Shown here piece after piece: positions 54,258-63,932 of a stretch of 64,000 nucleotides of DNA (positions are counted from its first letter, which is position 1; every line of letters starts with the position of its first letter). This DNA is from Sphingobacteriia bacterium (lineage in GTDB: Bacteria; Bacteroidota; Bacteroidia; Bacteroidales; UBA7960). The position numbers and the translations under genes are program-made. The notes under the pieces are model-generated. The model saw only the letters and a list, made by a program, of their open reading frames with translations. It ran no database searches and was not told where the DNA came from. Location of the stretch: positions 1-64,000 of the forward strand of contig JAABRR010000019.1 of the NCBI GenBank assembly GCA_011390785.1, in the 5' to 3' direction.

Positions 54258-55280
54258 TTAAATCAGATTTACCTCTGGTTCAAGCAAAATACCAAATTTT
54301 TGAAAAACTGAATCTTGTATTTTTTTTGCAAGCGCCAATAATTGGGCCCCGGTTGCATTGCCATAATTAACAATTACCAGGGCCTGGTTTTTATGAACAC
54401 CGACATCTCCATCTCTGAAACCTTTCCAACCAGCCCTTTCAATAAGCCAACCTGCTGCAGTTTTTATAATCCCGACAGAAATCGGATAGACCGGCAATTC
54501 GGGCCATTGCTTGAATAAAATTTGGTAATCTTCTGTTTTTAAAACAGGATTTTTAAAAAAACTACCTGCATTGCCAATTTTAGCCGGATCAGGAAGTTTT
54601 CTCAGCCTTATGCTATTGATTGCATCCATTACTTCGCTTATTCCTACCTTTGAAATACGCTTAAGTGTTAGTTCCTCGTTTACTGTACCATAGCTGGTAT
54701 TAATAAAATGATTCTTAGATGTAAGCTTAAAGGTGACTGAAACAATGATAAATCTACCTTTCCCTTCTTGTTTAAAGTAACTATCGCGGTATCCAAAAGC
54801 GCAATCATCATAAAAAAAAGTGTGAGTTTTTCCTGTCGATATCTCCCATGCTTCAAGGCAAATGAATGAATCTTTTAATTCAACACCATAAGCTCCAATA
54901 TTCTGCATCGGACTTGTACCTACATTACCCGGAATCATAGTTAAATTTTCTATCCCACCCCAGTTATTTGATACACAGTAATATACAAAATCACTCCAGT
55001 CTTCGCCAGCCATCGCCTTTACCAAAACGTAATCGTCTGATTCTTTTATCACTGATATTCCCCGTAAATTGTTTTTAACTACATATCCGCGAATTCGGTT
55101 ATGGGTAAAAAGTATATTACTACCTCCGCCCAACACAAGAATAGGGCCTTTCCCTCCGGCAAGAATGGAAAATAACTGCGTAAATTGATTTACATCAGAA
55201 AGCTCAACAAAATTATCTGTAAATGTATCAACACCAAAAGTATTGTACTTCTTTAAAGATACATTTCTTTTTACAACCAT
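54258..55280 (-). CDS. murB: UDP-N-acetylenolpyruvoylglucosamine reductase
   Basis: Flavoenzyme that makes UDP-N-acetylmuramate for peptidoglycan. FAD-binding region: LVLGGGSNILFT and IPGNVGTSPMQNIGAYG. The catalytic Ser is in GNAGSFFKNP and the late Glu in LEPEVNLI. VHKNQALVIVNYGNATG marks the C-terminal domain of the longer type I enzyme (340 residues). A TTG at 55289 extends the frame by three codons, but ATG 55280 is preferred: a TAnnTTTG box (55287-55294) overlaps the TTG and puts the transcript start almost on the ATG. Confidence 0.95.
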   Translation of the reverse strand: MVVKRNVSLKKYNTFGVDTFTDNFVELSDVNQFTQLFSILAGGKGPILVLGGGSNILFTHNRIRGYVVKNNLRGISVIKESDDYVLVKAMAGEDWSDFVYYCVSNNWGGIENLTMIPGNVGTSPMQNIGAYGVELKDSFICLEAWEISTGKTHTFFYDDCAFGYRDSYFKQEGKGRFIIVSVTFKLTSKNHFINTSYGTVNEELTLKRISKVGISEVMDAINSIRLRKLPDPAKIGNAGSFFKNPVLKTEDYQILFKQWPELPVYPISVGIIKTAAGWLIERAGWKGFRDGDVGVHKNQALVIVNYGNATGAQLLALAKKIQDSVFQKFGILLEPEVNLI

Positions 55281-55286
55281 AATCTG

Positions 55287-55294
55287 CAAAGATA
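55287..55294 (-). promoter_or_regulatory. Putative murB -7 element, implying a leaderless transcript
   Basis: TATCTTTG on the minus strand ends six bases before the ATG codon at 55280. If used, transcription begins at or within two or three bases of the start codon. Confidence 0.4.
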
Positions 55295-55358
55295 ACCTGA
55301 AATAACCATTTAGAATCCTGTCAGATATTCTTTATTAAGCAAAAAATATCGTCAGAAA

Positions 55359-55943
55359 CTAACGAGTTAAAATCACAGATTTTTCATCAACAAGTTTCCT
55401 GAGATTGATTAATGCATACCGCATTCTTCCCAAGGCAGTATTTATACTTACATTGGTTTGATCCGCGATCTCTTTAAAACTCATGTCAGCATAATGCCGC
55501 ATTTTCAATACCTGCTTTTGTTCTTCAGGTAAATACTCGATAAGCATCTTCACATCACTATGAATCTGATCAATGATTATTCTATCTTCAATAGTATGAT
55601 CAAAAATTTTCAGTGTTTCAAAAATGTCATATTCTTCACTGTTTTCTATTGTAGGCATACGTTTTGATTTTCTGAAATAATCAATAACCAGATTATGAGC
55701 AATACGCATAACCCAGGGCAGAAATTTCCCCTCTTCGTTATAAGACCCAGCCTTTAAGGTATTGATAACCTTAATGAAAGTATCCTGAAAGATATCTTCA
55801 GCAAGATGCCTGTCTTTGACAATAAGCATGATGTAGGAAAAAATTTTACTTTGATGTTTCTTTATCAAAGTTTCTAAAGAAGAGTGATCACCTTCTATGT
55901 ATTGGCGAACTAGCTCTTGATCGCTAATAAAATGGTCATTCAT
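55359..55943 (-). CDS. RNA polymerase sigma factor, ECF-like sigma-70 family
   Basis: Region 2 (residues about 20-90): LETLIKKHQSKIFSYI, DRHLAEDIFQDTFIKVI and FLPWVMRIAHNLVIDYFRK. Region 4 (about 130-185): LPEEQKQVLKMRHYADMSFKEIADQ and NTALGRMRYALINLRK. Regions 1 and 3 are absent, as in extracytoplasmic-function sigmas. No anti-sigma gene is adjacent; similar stand-alone versions exist in many Bacteroidota and may act as general regulators. The start at 55943 (MNDHFISDQELV) is preferred; an ATG five codons earlier at 55958 is possible. Confidence 0.9.
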   Translation of the reverse strand: MNDHFISDQELVRQYIEGDHSSLETLIKKHQSKIFSYIMLIVKDRHLAEDIFQDTFIKVINTLKAGSYNEEGKFLPWVMRIAHNLVIDYFRKSKRMPTIENSEEYDIFETLKIFDHTIEDRIIIDQIHSDVKMLIEYLPEEQKQVLKMRHYADMSFKEIADQTNVSINTALGRMRYALINLRKLVDEKSVILTR

Positions 55944-56048
55944 GACAATGGCCTCCATGTTTTGGTTTAAATCAAGAGTAAAGTTCTGTCTATAGTTCGC
56001 CTCCTATTTTAAGTTTAAACTAGAATGTATTATATCAATTTGTATTGG

Positions 56049-56056
56049 CAAATATA
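56049..56056 (-). promoter_or_regulatory. Putative sigma-factor -7 element in the divergent spacer with uvrA
   Basis: TATATTTG on the minus strand with TTTG 24 bases further upstream. The spacer 55944-56370 has no gene and no other feature that I can support. Confidence 0.35.
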
Positions 56057-56370
56057 GTTCTTTTTTTATTTAATCGACTGCAAACAATAATTTTAAAAGT
56101 ATATTATTCAGACTTAGTAGCCCAAATAATAAAAAATACAACCAATCAAAAAATATATACACACTAAACTTCTCAACGTATTATTAACATATAACATTCA
56201 AGGGTGAACATGACCAAATATCATTCCAAAGCAACTATTTTTCTGTAACATTGTTTTATATATTCGATACTGGCGACCCTGAAATTATTGTTCATAAGTG
56301 CACGCCAACATTGGTAAAATTTATCCGTTAATATGTGGTAAATTTACTGCCTAAAAATTGCCTGCAAAAA

Positions 56371-59211
56371 ATGATATCAGAAAAACAATTAGAAAATCTA
56401 AGTCCTGAAGACCATATCTTAATAAAAGGAGCGCGTGTACATAATCTAAAGTCTGTAAATGTAGCCATCGAACGAAAAAAACTTGTTGTGATTACGGGTT
56501 TATCCGGTTCAGGAAAATCATCGCTGGCTTTTGATACCCTCTATTCTGAAGGTCAACGCAGGTATGTAGAAAGTCTGAGTTCCTATGCCCGCCAGTTTTT
56601 GGGTCGAATGAATAAACCTGAAGTTGATTATATTAAGGGAATATCGCCAGCTATTGCCATAGAACAAAAGGTAAACACCCGTAACCCAAGATCAACGGTT
56701 GGCACAACCACCGAAGTTTACGACTATTTAAAACTCTTGTATGCCCGAATAGGAGAAACAATCTCTCCGGTTTCAGGAAAACCCGTAAAAAGACACTCGG
56801 TAACGGATGTTGTTGACTTTATTGAAAATCTTGCTTCAGGCAGTAAAGTACTGATTTTTGCGCCAATTGATATTGTAAAGGACAGAACTTTAAAACAACA
56901 TCTTACTGTACTTATGCAGCAGGGGTTTACCCGGGTACTTATAAACCATGATATTGTTCGTATTGATGATGTAATTTCTACAATTGAAAAAACTAAAATT
57001 AAAGTTAAACCTGCCATTGTTATTGATCGTTTCTCGGTAGATCAGAATGATGAAGACCTGAAAGCTCGTATTGCTGACTCTGTGCAAACAGCATTTTACG
57101 AAGGAAAGGGAGAATGCTGGCTTGAATTTGAAACCGTTGATGGAAGTAAAAAGGAATATTTTTCTAATAAATTTGAGCTCGACGGTATTACTTTTGAAGA
57201 ACCTTCAGTAAACCTGTTTTCCTTCAACAACCCATTTGGAGCATGTAAAAAATGTGAAGGATTCGGCAGTATTATTGGCATTGATGAAGATCTCGTTATT
57301 CCCAATAAAAGCCTTTCTGTTTATGATGATGCAATTGTTTGCTGGAAAGGGGAGAAAATGAGCGAATGGCGCGACCAATTGGTTAATGTGGCTTATAAAT
57401 TCGAGTTCCCTATTCATAAACCAATCTATCAACTTACAGAAGATCAAAAACAATTACTCTGGAATGGCAATGAGTATTTTGAAGGGTTAAATGCTTTTTT
57501 CAAAATGATAGAAGAGAATACCTATAAAATACAATATAGGGTTATGCTTTCCAGGTATCGGGGTAAAACCGTTTGTCCTGATTGCAATGGCACCAGACTA
57601 AGAAAAGATGCCAACTATGTTAAAATTGCCAATAAAGGAATTTCTGAATTGGTTTTAATGCCATTACAAGATCTTTACCAGTTTTTTAATAATATCCGGT
57701 TAAGTGATCATGACAGGGCCGTTGCCAAAAGATTATTAATTGAAATAAGTAACCGCCTTGAATACCTTAATGATGTGGGATTGGGGTATCTTACACTCAA
57801 CAGGCTTTCGTCTACACTTTCGGGAGGAGAATCTCAACGCATTAACCTGGCTACATCGCTTGGCAGCAGTCTGGTAGGATCTCTTTATATACTAGACGAG
57901 CCAAGCATTGGATTACACCAACGCGATACACAACGCCTGATTAAAGTTCTGAAAAGACTAAGAGATTTTGGAAATACCGTTATTGTTGTAGAACACGATG
58001 AAGATATCATGCGTATGGCCGATCAGATAATCGATATAGGGCCTTTGGCTGGCTCACTGGGTGGGAATGTAGTTTTTCAGGGAAATTTCGATGAGTTACT
58101 CGAAAGTAAAAACAGTTATACCGCAGATTATCTAACAGGTAGAAGATCTATCATTGTTCCCCAAAAAAGAAGAAAATGGAAAGAATTTATTGAGTTGGAA
58201 GGAGTAAGACAGCATAATTTAAAGAACTTTCATGTAAAAATCCCTTTACATATAATGACTGTAGTTACAGGTGTTAGTGGTTCAGGAAAATCAACACTGG
58301 TAAAGACCATTCTTTATCCTGCTCTCAAAAAAATGTTTGGTGGATATAGTGAAAAAACCGGTAGGTTCGATTTTATCAGAGGAGATACACAGGCCATAAA
58401 AGATATTGAATTTATTGATCAGAATCCCATTGGAAGATCATCCAGATCAAATCCGGCGACGTATATTAAGGCCTATGATGAAATCAGAAGCCTTTGGGCA
58501 CAAAATTCTCTCTCAAAAGCAAGGGGTTACACTCCTGGATATTTTAGCTTTAACATTGATGGTGGCCGCTGCCCCGAATGCGAAGGCGAAGGGAAGGTAA
58601 AAATCGAAATGCAGTTTATGGCCGACATTAGCCTCACTTGCGAAAGTTGCAACGGAACCCGGTTTAAAGAAGAAATTTTAGACATAAAATACCAGGGAAG
58701 AGCAATACATGAGGTATTGGATATGACTGTGGATGAAGCGATAAAATTCTTTATAGAATCTACCGAGAAACCTGCAGCAGGAAAAAGAATTGCCGAAAAA
58801 CTTAAACCATTGCAGGATGTAGGATTGGGATACATTAAACTCGGCCAGTCATCCAGCACCCTGTCGGGGGGCGAAGCCCAAAGGATTAAACTGGCTTCAT
58901 TTTTAAGTAAGGGAAGTTCCCAAAACCGTACTTTGTTTATTTTTGACGAACCTACCACAGGTCTCCACTTTCATGATATTCACGTTTTATTAAAAGCCTT
59001 TGAAGCTTTGCTGGAAAATGGACATAGCCTGCTTGTTATTGAGCACAACCCTGAGATTATCAAATCAGCAGACTGGATCGTTGACCTCGGACCAGAAGGG
59101 GGTGAAAAAGGAGGATATCTTCTTTTTGAAGGAACTCCGGAAGACCTGGTAAAATGCGAAGAATCTTATACAGGCCAGTTTCTTAAGGAAAAGCTTATTA
59201 TTCAGCAATAG
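56371..59211 (+). CDS. uvrA: Excinuclease ABC subunit A
   Basis: DNA-damage recognition ATPase of nucleotide excision repair. Two ABC modules: Walker A loops [13 protein letters not shown] and [13 protein letters not shown], signatures [16 protein letters not shown] and [16 protein letters not shown]. Zn fingers: CKKCEGFGS near residue 290 with CPDCNGTR, and [10 protein letters not shown] with CESCNGTR. A start at 56335 is in frame, but ATG 56371 ([10 protein letters not shown]) gives the usual distance to the first strand [11 protein letters not shown]. 946 residues, complete. Confidence 0.97.
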   Translation: MISEKQLENLSPEDHILIKGARVHNLKSVNVAIERKKLVVITGLSGSGKSSLAFDTLYSEGQRRYVESLSSYARQFLGRMNKPEVDYIKGISPAIAIEQKVNTRNPRSTVGTTTEVYDYLKLLYARIGETISPVSGKPVKRHSVTDVVDFIENLASGSKVLIFAPIDIVKDRTLKQHLTVLMQQGFTRVLINHDIVRIDDVISTIEKTKIKVKPAIVIDRFSVDQNDEDLKARIADSVQTAFYEGKGECWLEFETVDGSKKEYFSNKFELDGITFEEPSVNLFSFNNPFGACKKCEGFGSIIGIDEDLVIPNKSLSVYDDAIVCWKGEKMSEWRDQLVNVAYKFEFPIHKPIYQLTEDQKQLLWNGNEYFEGLNAFFKMIEENTYKIQYRVMLSRYRGKTVCPDCNGTRLRKDANYVKIANKGISELVLMPLQDLYQFFNNIRLSDHDRAVAKRLLIEISNRLEYLNDVGLGYLTLNRLSSTLSGGESQRINLATSLGSSLVGSLYILDEPSIGLHQRDTQRLIKVLKRLRDFGNTVIVVEHDEDIMRMADQIIDIGPLAGSLGGNVVFQGNFDELLESKNSYTADYLTGRRSIIVPQKRRKWKEFIELEGVRQHNLKNFHVKIPLHIMTVVTGVSGSGKSTLVKTILYPALKKMFGGYSEKTGRFDFIRGDTQAIKDIEFIDQNPIGRSSRSNPATYIKAYDEIRSLWAQNSLSKARGYTPGYFSFNIDGGRCPECEGEGKVKIEMQFMADISLTCESCNGTRFKEEILDIKYQGRAIHEVLDMTVDEAIKFFIESTEKPAAGKRIAEKLKPLQDVGLGYIKLGQSSSTLSGGEAQRIKLASFLSKGSSQNRTLFIFDEPTTGLHFHDIHVLLKAFEALLENGHSLLVIEHNPEIIKSADWIVDLGPEGGEKGGYLLFEGTPEDLVKCEESYTGQFLKEKLIIQQ

Positions 59212-59276
59212 AAATTACCACAGAAGCATTTCCTGTCATTTATTTAAAAAACCCATTTACCAAAACGGCACTATAT

Positions 59277-60476
59277 TCAAAGTATTCTTCCCGGGTACTG
59301 CTCCAATGCCTTTTGAAGACAAAGAATTGAGTTCTGCAGATCTGTAACATTAAGAACATAAGATATCCTTACTTCATTTTTCCCTGCCCCGGGTGTAGAA
59401 TAAAAGCCGGTTGCAGGAGCCAACATAACGGTTTGATTATCATAGTTGAAGTCTTCGAGTAACCATTGGCAGAATTTATCTGAATCATCAATTGGTAATC
59501 GTGCAGTAACATAAAATGCCCCTTTGGGGTTTGGACAGAGCACTCCATCTATCTTATTCATCATTGTAACCACAGTATCTCTTCGTTTTTTATATTCCTG
59601 AATCACTTCAACGAAATAGCTTGCCGGAGTTGCCATGGCTGCCTCAGCAGCTATTTGTCCTAACGATGGTGGACTAAGCCTGGCCTGAGCAAATTTCATG
59701 GCTGTTGCCATTACCTCCCTGTTTCGAGAAATCAGGGCTCCTACCCTAACGCCACAGGCAGAATAACGTTTTGAAACAGAATCAAATAATACAACATTTT
59801 CTTCGATACCGGCAAGATTCATTACCGAATGATGTACATTTCCATCATAACAAAATTCGCGATAAACTTCATCTGCAAATAGAAAAAGGTCATACTTAAT
59901 AACAATTTGCCGCAAAACTTCAAGCTCCTCTTCAGAGTAAAGATACCCTGTAGGATTATTGGGATTGCACACCATAATTGCCTTGGTTTTGGGCCCGATT
60001 GCTTTCTCAAATTCAGATATGGGAGGCAAGGCAAAACTACTTTCTATATTAGAAATAATGGGCTTTACCACTACACCTGCACTAATGGTAAATCCATTAT
60101 AATTTGCATAAAATGGTTCAGGAATTATAATTTCATCACCAGGATTAAGGCAACTCTGCACAGCAAATAAAATTGCTTCGGATGCTCCGGCAGTAACTAT
60201 GATATCTTCTGGCGAAACATCAATATTATGGCTTTTGTAATAAAGGCACATACTTTCGCGATACGAATGTATTCCGGCAGAATGGCTGTACTCTATCACT
60301 TTTATATCAAGATTATGCATGGCATCAATCATGGATGCTGGAGTTGCAATATCCGGTTGTCCTATATTCAAATGGTAAACCTTCCTACCAGCCTTTTTAG
60401 CTCTTTCTGAAAATGGTACAAGTTTCCTTATAGGGCTTTCGGGCATCATGAGCCCTTTATCTGAGATCTTTGGCAT
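59277..60476 (-). CDS. Class I/II aminotransferase (aspartate aminotransferase-like)
   Basis: PLP-dependent transaminase. The cofactor Lys is in DSVSKRYSACGVRVG near residue 235. NPNNPTGY, the ADEVYREF loop and the late VRISYV hold the other PLP and carboxylate contacts. The N-terminal HLNIGQPDIATP is typical of subgroup I-gamma enzymes. Substrate is not settled: aspartate, aromatic or branched-chain amino acids are all possible. Length 399, complete. It faces uvrA convergently with no visible terminator. A DUF1573-like gene follows upstream at 97 bases. Confidence 0.88.
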   Translation of the reverse strand: MPKISDKGLMMPESPIRKLVPFSERAKKAGRKVYHLNIGQPDIATPASMIDAMHNLDIKVIEYSHSAGIHSYRESMCLYYKSHNIDVSPEDIIVTAGASEAILFAVQSCLNPGDEIIIPEPFYANYNGFTISAGVVVKPIISNIESSFALPPISEFEKAIGPKTKAIMVCNPNNPTGYLYSEEELEVLRQIVIKYDLFLFADEVYREFCYDGNVHHSVMNLAGIEENVVLFDSVSKRYSACGVRVGALISRNREVMATAMKFAQARLSPPSLGQIAAEAAMATPASYFVEVIQEYKKRRDTVVTMMNKIDGVLCPNPKGAFYVTARLPIDDSDKFCQWLLEDFNYDNQTVMLAPATGFYSTPGAGKNEVRISYVLNVTDLQNSILCLQKALEQYPGRIL

Positions 60477-60572
60477 TTCAAATTTTATTATGTTTTGACT
60501 TATACAAAGGTTGTCATTATTTTCAGATTTACCTAGCTGAAGATTGATTAAAATATACTCCCCAAAAACATC

Positions 60573-60998
60573 TCAGGGACCCTGAAGTACACGTCCAGCA
60601 AGCTTTAAAACTGTTGATCCGGTATAGGTATTCGCCTGGATTGTAAGATTACGATTAATATCTCCAATTCTTTGGCTATCATAACGTATTTGAATTGTAG
60701 CCGATTCACCAGGATAAATTTCAGTTCTGGGCCAGACGGGAACAGACAAACCACAACTTCCCCTTACATTGGTTATCCACAAATTAACATCAGACTGATT
60801 CGAGACAACAAGACTATAAGTGCAGGAAGAACCAGAAAAGCAATTACCAAAAAAAATAGTGTCTTCACCATTTTCCAATACCAGTTCTCTTCCATCAAAA
60901 AAAATACTTCCAGACTTTTCTTCAAAATTATCCCCACTTAATGAATAAGTCAAAATAGAATGAAATAGAATCACAAATGTTAAAAAAACAATTTTCAT
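60573..60998 (-). CDS. Secreted DUF1573-like Ig-fold protein
   Basis: A signal peptide (VFLTFVILFHSILTYSLSG) is followed by one Ig-like domain of about 105 residues. SSCTYSLVVSNQSDVNLWITNVRGSCG aligns with the DUF1573 pattern in which an N-x-G strand pair leads to 'SCGCT'; here it reads SCGLS, so one Cys is lost. The closing segment IYPGESATIQIRYDSQ and ITVQ-like NLTIQANTYTGSTVLKLAG is the standard DUF1573 end (written in pieces: YPGESATIQI, LTIQANTYTG). Function unknown. 141 residues. A TAnnTTTG box lies upstream. Confidence 0.7.
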   Translation of the reverse strand: MKIVFLTFVILFHSILTYSLSGDNFEEKSGSIFFDGRELVLENGEDTIFFGNCFSGSSCTYSLVVSNQSDVNLWITNVRGSCGLSVPVWPRTEIYPGESATIQIRYDSQRIGDINRNLTIQANTYTGSTVLKLAGRVLQGP

Positions 60999-61055
60999 TT
61001 TTTAAGTAATAAGCAAATAAAATCAATTTATCAATATTATTAAGTATTTCGTTTA

Positions 61056-61063
61056 CAAAAATA
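61056..61063 (-). promoter_or_regulatory. Putative DUF1573-like gene -7 element
   Basis: TATTTTTG on the minus strand, about 58 bases before the ATG at 60998; exact TAnnTTTG match in AT-rich DNA. Confidence 0.35.
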
Positions 61064-61128
61064 TGTTCCCGCCTTTTTCAAAGTTTCAAGAATGCTAACA
61101 CAAAAGATATTTATAAACAAAAAAACAT

Positions 61129-61136
61129 TATGTTTG
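61129..61136 (+). promoter_or_regulatory. Putative histidine-kinase -7 element
   Basis: TATGTTTG, exact TAnnTTTG match, about 130 bases before the kinase ATG. Confidence 0.35.
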
Positions 61137-61267
61137 TAGCAAGAACAAAATTAGAAAAAACAAGATAATAAGGATTTTATTTTTTGAATTTGGAGGGGAT
61201 GAAAAAGAAATATACTTTTTCTTTTTAGAGATAGCAATTCTTTTTAAAAATTATTTTCTTACCACGT

Positions 61268-63385
61268 ATGGAATACAAATTGAGAAAAGAAGCCGAAAGT
61301 CTTCTGGAAAAGAAATTTAATTCAAAAGACCTTCAAAATAAATCACTCGAAGAGCTTATTCATGAATTGAAAGTTCATCAAATCGAATTAGAATTACAAA
61401 ATGAAGAACTCCTAAAAACACAGGGAAAACTTCTTTCATCTCAGCAAAAATATTTTGAATTATTTGATCTGGCTCCTGTTGCCTACCTTATAGTTGATAA
61501 CAACACCGTTATTCACGATGTAAATCTAACAGCTACCAACCTTTTAAATCGAGACAGAAACTTAATAATCAATAAAAAATTTGAAAGTTTTATTCATCCC
61601 GATTATCAGGATCAATTCTACTTTTTCTTTAATGGACTTAAAAAAAACACCCTGGAAACCAAGCATGAAAGTTGCTTAAAAATCAACGATGAAGATACTT
61701 TTGTCCGAATAGCATGTAACATTGAAAAACCAGATTCAAACCCTGAGGAAAAACTCATCAGATTTACAATTATTGATAATACTGCTGAAAAATTAGCAGT
61801 TAAAGAACTAAAAACCGTTAAAGAACGTCTTGAATTATCTTTATTAGCCGGAAATGTGGCCTGGTGGGTGTGGGATTATCCAACCCAAACCGTTTTCTAT
61901 GATCGTAAAAAAGCAGAAATGCTAGGGTATGAAGATGGGGTAATGACTCAGAACATTTATGAGATAACAGCAATGATTCATCCTGATGATTACAAAGCCA
62001 CCATGGAAAATATGCGGGCACATCTGGAAGGACGAATCCCTCAGTATCAGTTGGAGTATCGGCTAAAAACCAAGCAAGGCTCTTATAAATGGTTTTTTGA
62101 TCAGGGCAGTGTAACAAAACGCGACAAGGATGGTAAACCTCTAAAAATTTGCGGAGTAGTAATTGATATTACAGAGAAAAAGAATGCAGAGCTACAGCAT
62201 ATGGCCAGCGAAAAAAGATTCCGGCAGTTTGCCGCATTGCTACCCCAGGTAGTTTGCGAATTAGACGGAGATTTTAACATCTTATACATTAATGAATTTG
62301 GGAAAAGTCTTTTTGGTCTTAAAAATTTAACTTCCTACAATTTCTTCGATTTTCTGGATCAGGAAAATAAACGCAATGTTCAGAAATCTTTTAGTGATCT
62401 TGTGAATCAAACAAGCACCAAAGATCCGGGACTACAGATTAAACTTAAAAATACTGAAGGAAAAGATATTACAATTTTTGCCTATGCCACTTTTGAGATA
62501 GAAAACCAGAAGCTTAAAACTATCCGCGCTATAGGAATTGATTTGGCAGAGAGACTAAAACTTGAAAACCATTTAAGTACTCTCAATGAAGAACTTAATA
62601 TGCAGAAAATTCAACTGGAAAATTTTAATAAGGCACTGGAAGGCAGAGTTGCTGAAGAAGTTGAAAAGAACCGTGTGAAAGACCATTTAATGTCATTACA
62701 GGCAAGGCATGCAGCCATGGGTGAAATGGTAGGCCATATTGCCCATCAGTGGAAACAACCTCTAAATACACTTAATCTTTTGGTTCTGGACATTCAGGAT
62801 GCTTACAATTATGGAGAACTAAACGAAGAATATATTAACAAATCTGTTCGCACATCAAAAAAAGTTATTGATCATATGTCGCAAACAATAGACGACTTCA
62901 GAAACTTTTTTAAACCTCTTAAAGCAAAAAAAACTTTTAATGTTAAACATCAGGTCGACAAAGCTCTTTCATTTATCCGGGCAACCATTGAAACATCAGG
63001 TATTAAGCTCGAAAATAATATAATGGAAGACTTTTTCACCCTGGGGTTTCCCAATGAGTTTTCTCAGGTTGTTATCAATTTAGTAAACAATGCAAGAGAA
63101 GCAATTATAGAAAATGAAGATATCAAGGATCCTTTAATTCGTATCGACAGTAAAAAAGATGAAAAAAGTGGTTCCATCTTTTTTTATAATAACGGAGGCC
63201 CCATTCCGGAAAATGTAATACCACATATATTCGAACCCTATTTTACTACCAAAGAAAGCAATAAAGGAACTGGTATTGGTTTGTATTTAGTAAAAACGAT
63301 TATTAAACAAAACATGAACGGCAAGATCGCTTTAAAAAACCATGCAAAAGGCGTCGAATTTGAAATTGTATTACCTTTGTCTTAA
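61268..63385 (+). CDS. Multi-PAS sensor histidine kinase (orphan)
   Basis: A soluble kinase: no transmembrane helix is visible. It starts with a coiled coil (HELKVHQIELELQNEELLKT), then three PAS domains near residues 60-170, 185-305 and 315-430 (the second with VAWWVWDYPTQTVFYDRKKAEMLGY as its opening, and RLKTKQGSYKWFFDQG at its end). A second coiled coil precedes the phosphorylated His in VGHIAHQWKQPLNTL near residue 490. The HATPase domain has NLVNNAREAI, GTGIGLYLVK. The H-x-W-[KR]-Q-P-L H-box is a recognised subtype. No receiver gene is adjacent, so its partner must be elsewhere. Confidence 0.9.
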   Translation: MEYKLRKEAESLLEKKFNSKDLQNKSLEELIHELKVHQIELELQNEELLKTQGKLLSSQQKYFELFDLAPVAYLIVDNNTVIHDVNLTATNLLNRDRNLIINKKFESFIHPDYQDQFYFFFNGLKKNTLETKHESCLKINDEDTFVRIACNIEKPDSNPEEKLIRFTIIDNTAEKLAVKELKTVKERLELSLLAGNVAWWVWDYPTQTVFYDRKKAEMLGYEDGVMTQNIYEITAMIHPDDYKATMENMRAHLEGRIPQYQLEYRLKTKQGSYKWFFDQGSVTKRDKDGKPLKICGVVIDITEKKNAELQHMASEKRFRQFAALLPQVVCELDGDFNILYINEFGKSLFGLKNLTSYNFFDFLDQENKRNVQKSFSDLVNQTSTKDPGLQIKLKNTEGKDITIFAYATFEIENQKLKTIRAIGIDLAERLKLENHLSTLNEELNMQKIQLENFNKALEGRVAEEVEKNRVKDHLMSLQARHAAMGEMVGHIAHQWKQPLNTLNLLVLDIQDAYNYGELNEEYINKSVRTSKKVIDHMSQTIDDFRNFFKPLKAKKTFNVKHQVDKALSFIRATIETSGIKLENNIMEDFFTLGFPNEFSQVVINLVNNAREAIIENEDIKDPLIRIDSKKDEKSGSIFFYNNGGPIPENVIPHIFEPYFTTKESNKGTGIGLYLVKTIIKQNMNGKIALKNHAKGVEFEIVLPLS

Positions 63386-63632
63386 TTAATTCTTTACAAT
63401 ATTTAAGAAAAATCTCTCAAAGTAATTATTTATTTACATCATTAAAACTTATCATCATACCTATTTCCTAAACCTGTAGTATGAGCACTGTTATATTGCA
63501 AAAAAATATATTTAAAGCAATAGTTACCAGCAAACTTACATGGTTTCTTGTAATCATTTGGACAGTGATTATACAGTCACAGATTTAACGGAATTGCTTT
63601 AATACTTTTAACAAATTTCGCATAAATAATAT

Positions 63633-63654
63633 ACTATACCTTATAAGGTATAGT
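63633..63654. promoter_or_regulatory. Operator 1, perfect 22-bp palindrome
   Basis: ACTATACCTTA followed by its exact complement TAAGGTATAGT. The core TATACC-N6-GGTATA has the spacing logic of HipB operators. It lies 42 bases before the hipB ATG, just downstream of the candidate -7 box. Confidence 0.7.
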
Positions 63655-63674
63655 TTTCGCAATAACATCTTTTT

Positions 63675-63692
63675 TATACTCGATAGGGTATA
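63675..63692. promoter_or_regulatory. Operator 2, imperfect palindrome
   Basis: TATACTCGATAGGGTATA pairs at seven of nine positions and shares the GGTATA half-site with operator 1. The two centres are 40 bases apart, close to four helical turns, so both would face the same side of the helix. It ends four bases before the hipB ATG. Confidence 0.6.
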
Positions 63693-63695
63693 GTT

Positions 63696-63932
63696 ATGGA
63701 AAATTCAATGAAGTCACTTCAGGTTTTCGTTAAGGAAAGAAGGCGGAAACTCAAAATAACACAAGGACAGCTTGCTGTAAAATCGGGTGTGGGACTCAGG
63801 TTTATACGCGAAATGGAGCAGGGGAAAACGACCCTGCGAATGGACAAAGTAAACCAGGTTTTGCAGATGTTTGGTTACGAACTTGGTCCGGTGCCAATGG
63901 ACCGCAATACCTTGGTCAATGAGAAAAGCTAA
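63696..63932 (+). CDS. hipB: HipB-like XRE-family antitoxin/repressor
   Basis: A single helix-turn-helix protein of 78 residues: QVFVKERRRKLKITQGQLA, SGVGLRFIREMEQGKTTL, then MDKVNQVLQMFGYELGPV, which is the HipB/y4mF type. The first HTH residues lie in the second helix of ITQGQLAVKSGV. The N-terminal MENSMK offers a second Met at residue 5. It is preceded by two matching palindromes and overlaps the next gene by 14 bases, the layout of an autoregulated antitoxin-first operon. It could also be a chromosomal regulator without a toxin, but the downstream frame argues for a hipBA-like pair. Confidence 0.88.
   Translation: MENSMKSLQVFVKERRRKLKITQGQLAVKSGVGLRFIREMEQGKTTLRMDKVNQVLQMFGYELGPVPMDRNTLVNEKS

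Larger units (their letters stand above)
63386..63695. other. Spacer upstream of the hipB gene
   Basis: 310 AT-rich bases. The first 215 hold nothing recognisable. A seven-of-eight -7 match TACTTTTA is at 63603-63610. The two hipB operators (63633-63654 and 63675-63692) fill the end. Confidence 0.5.
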
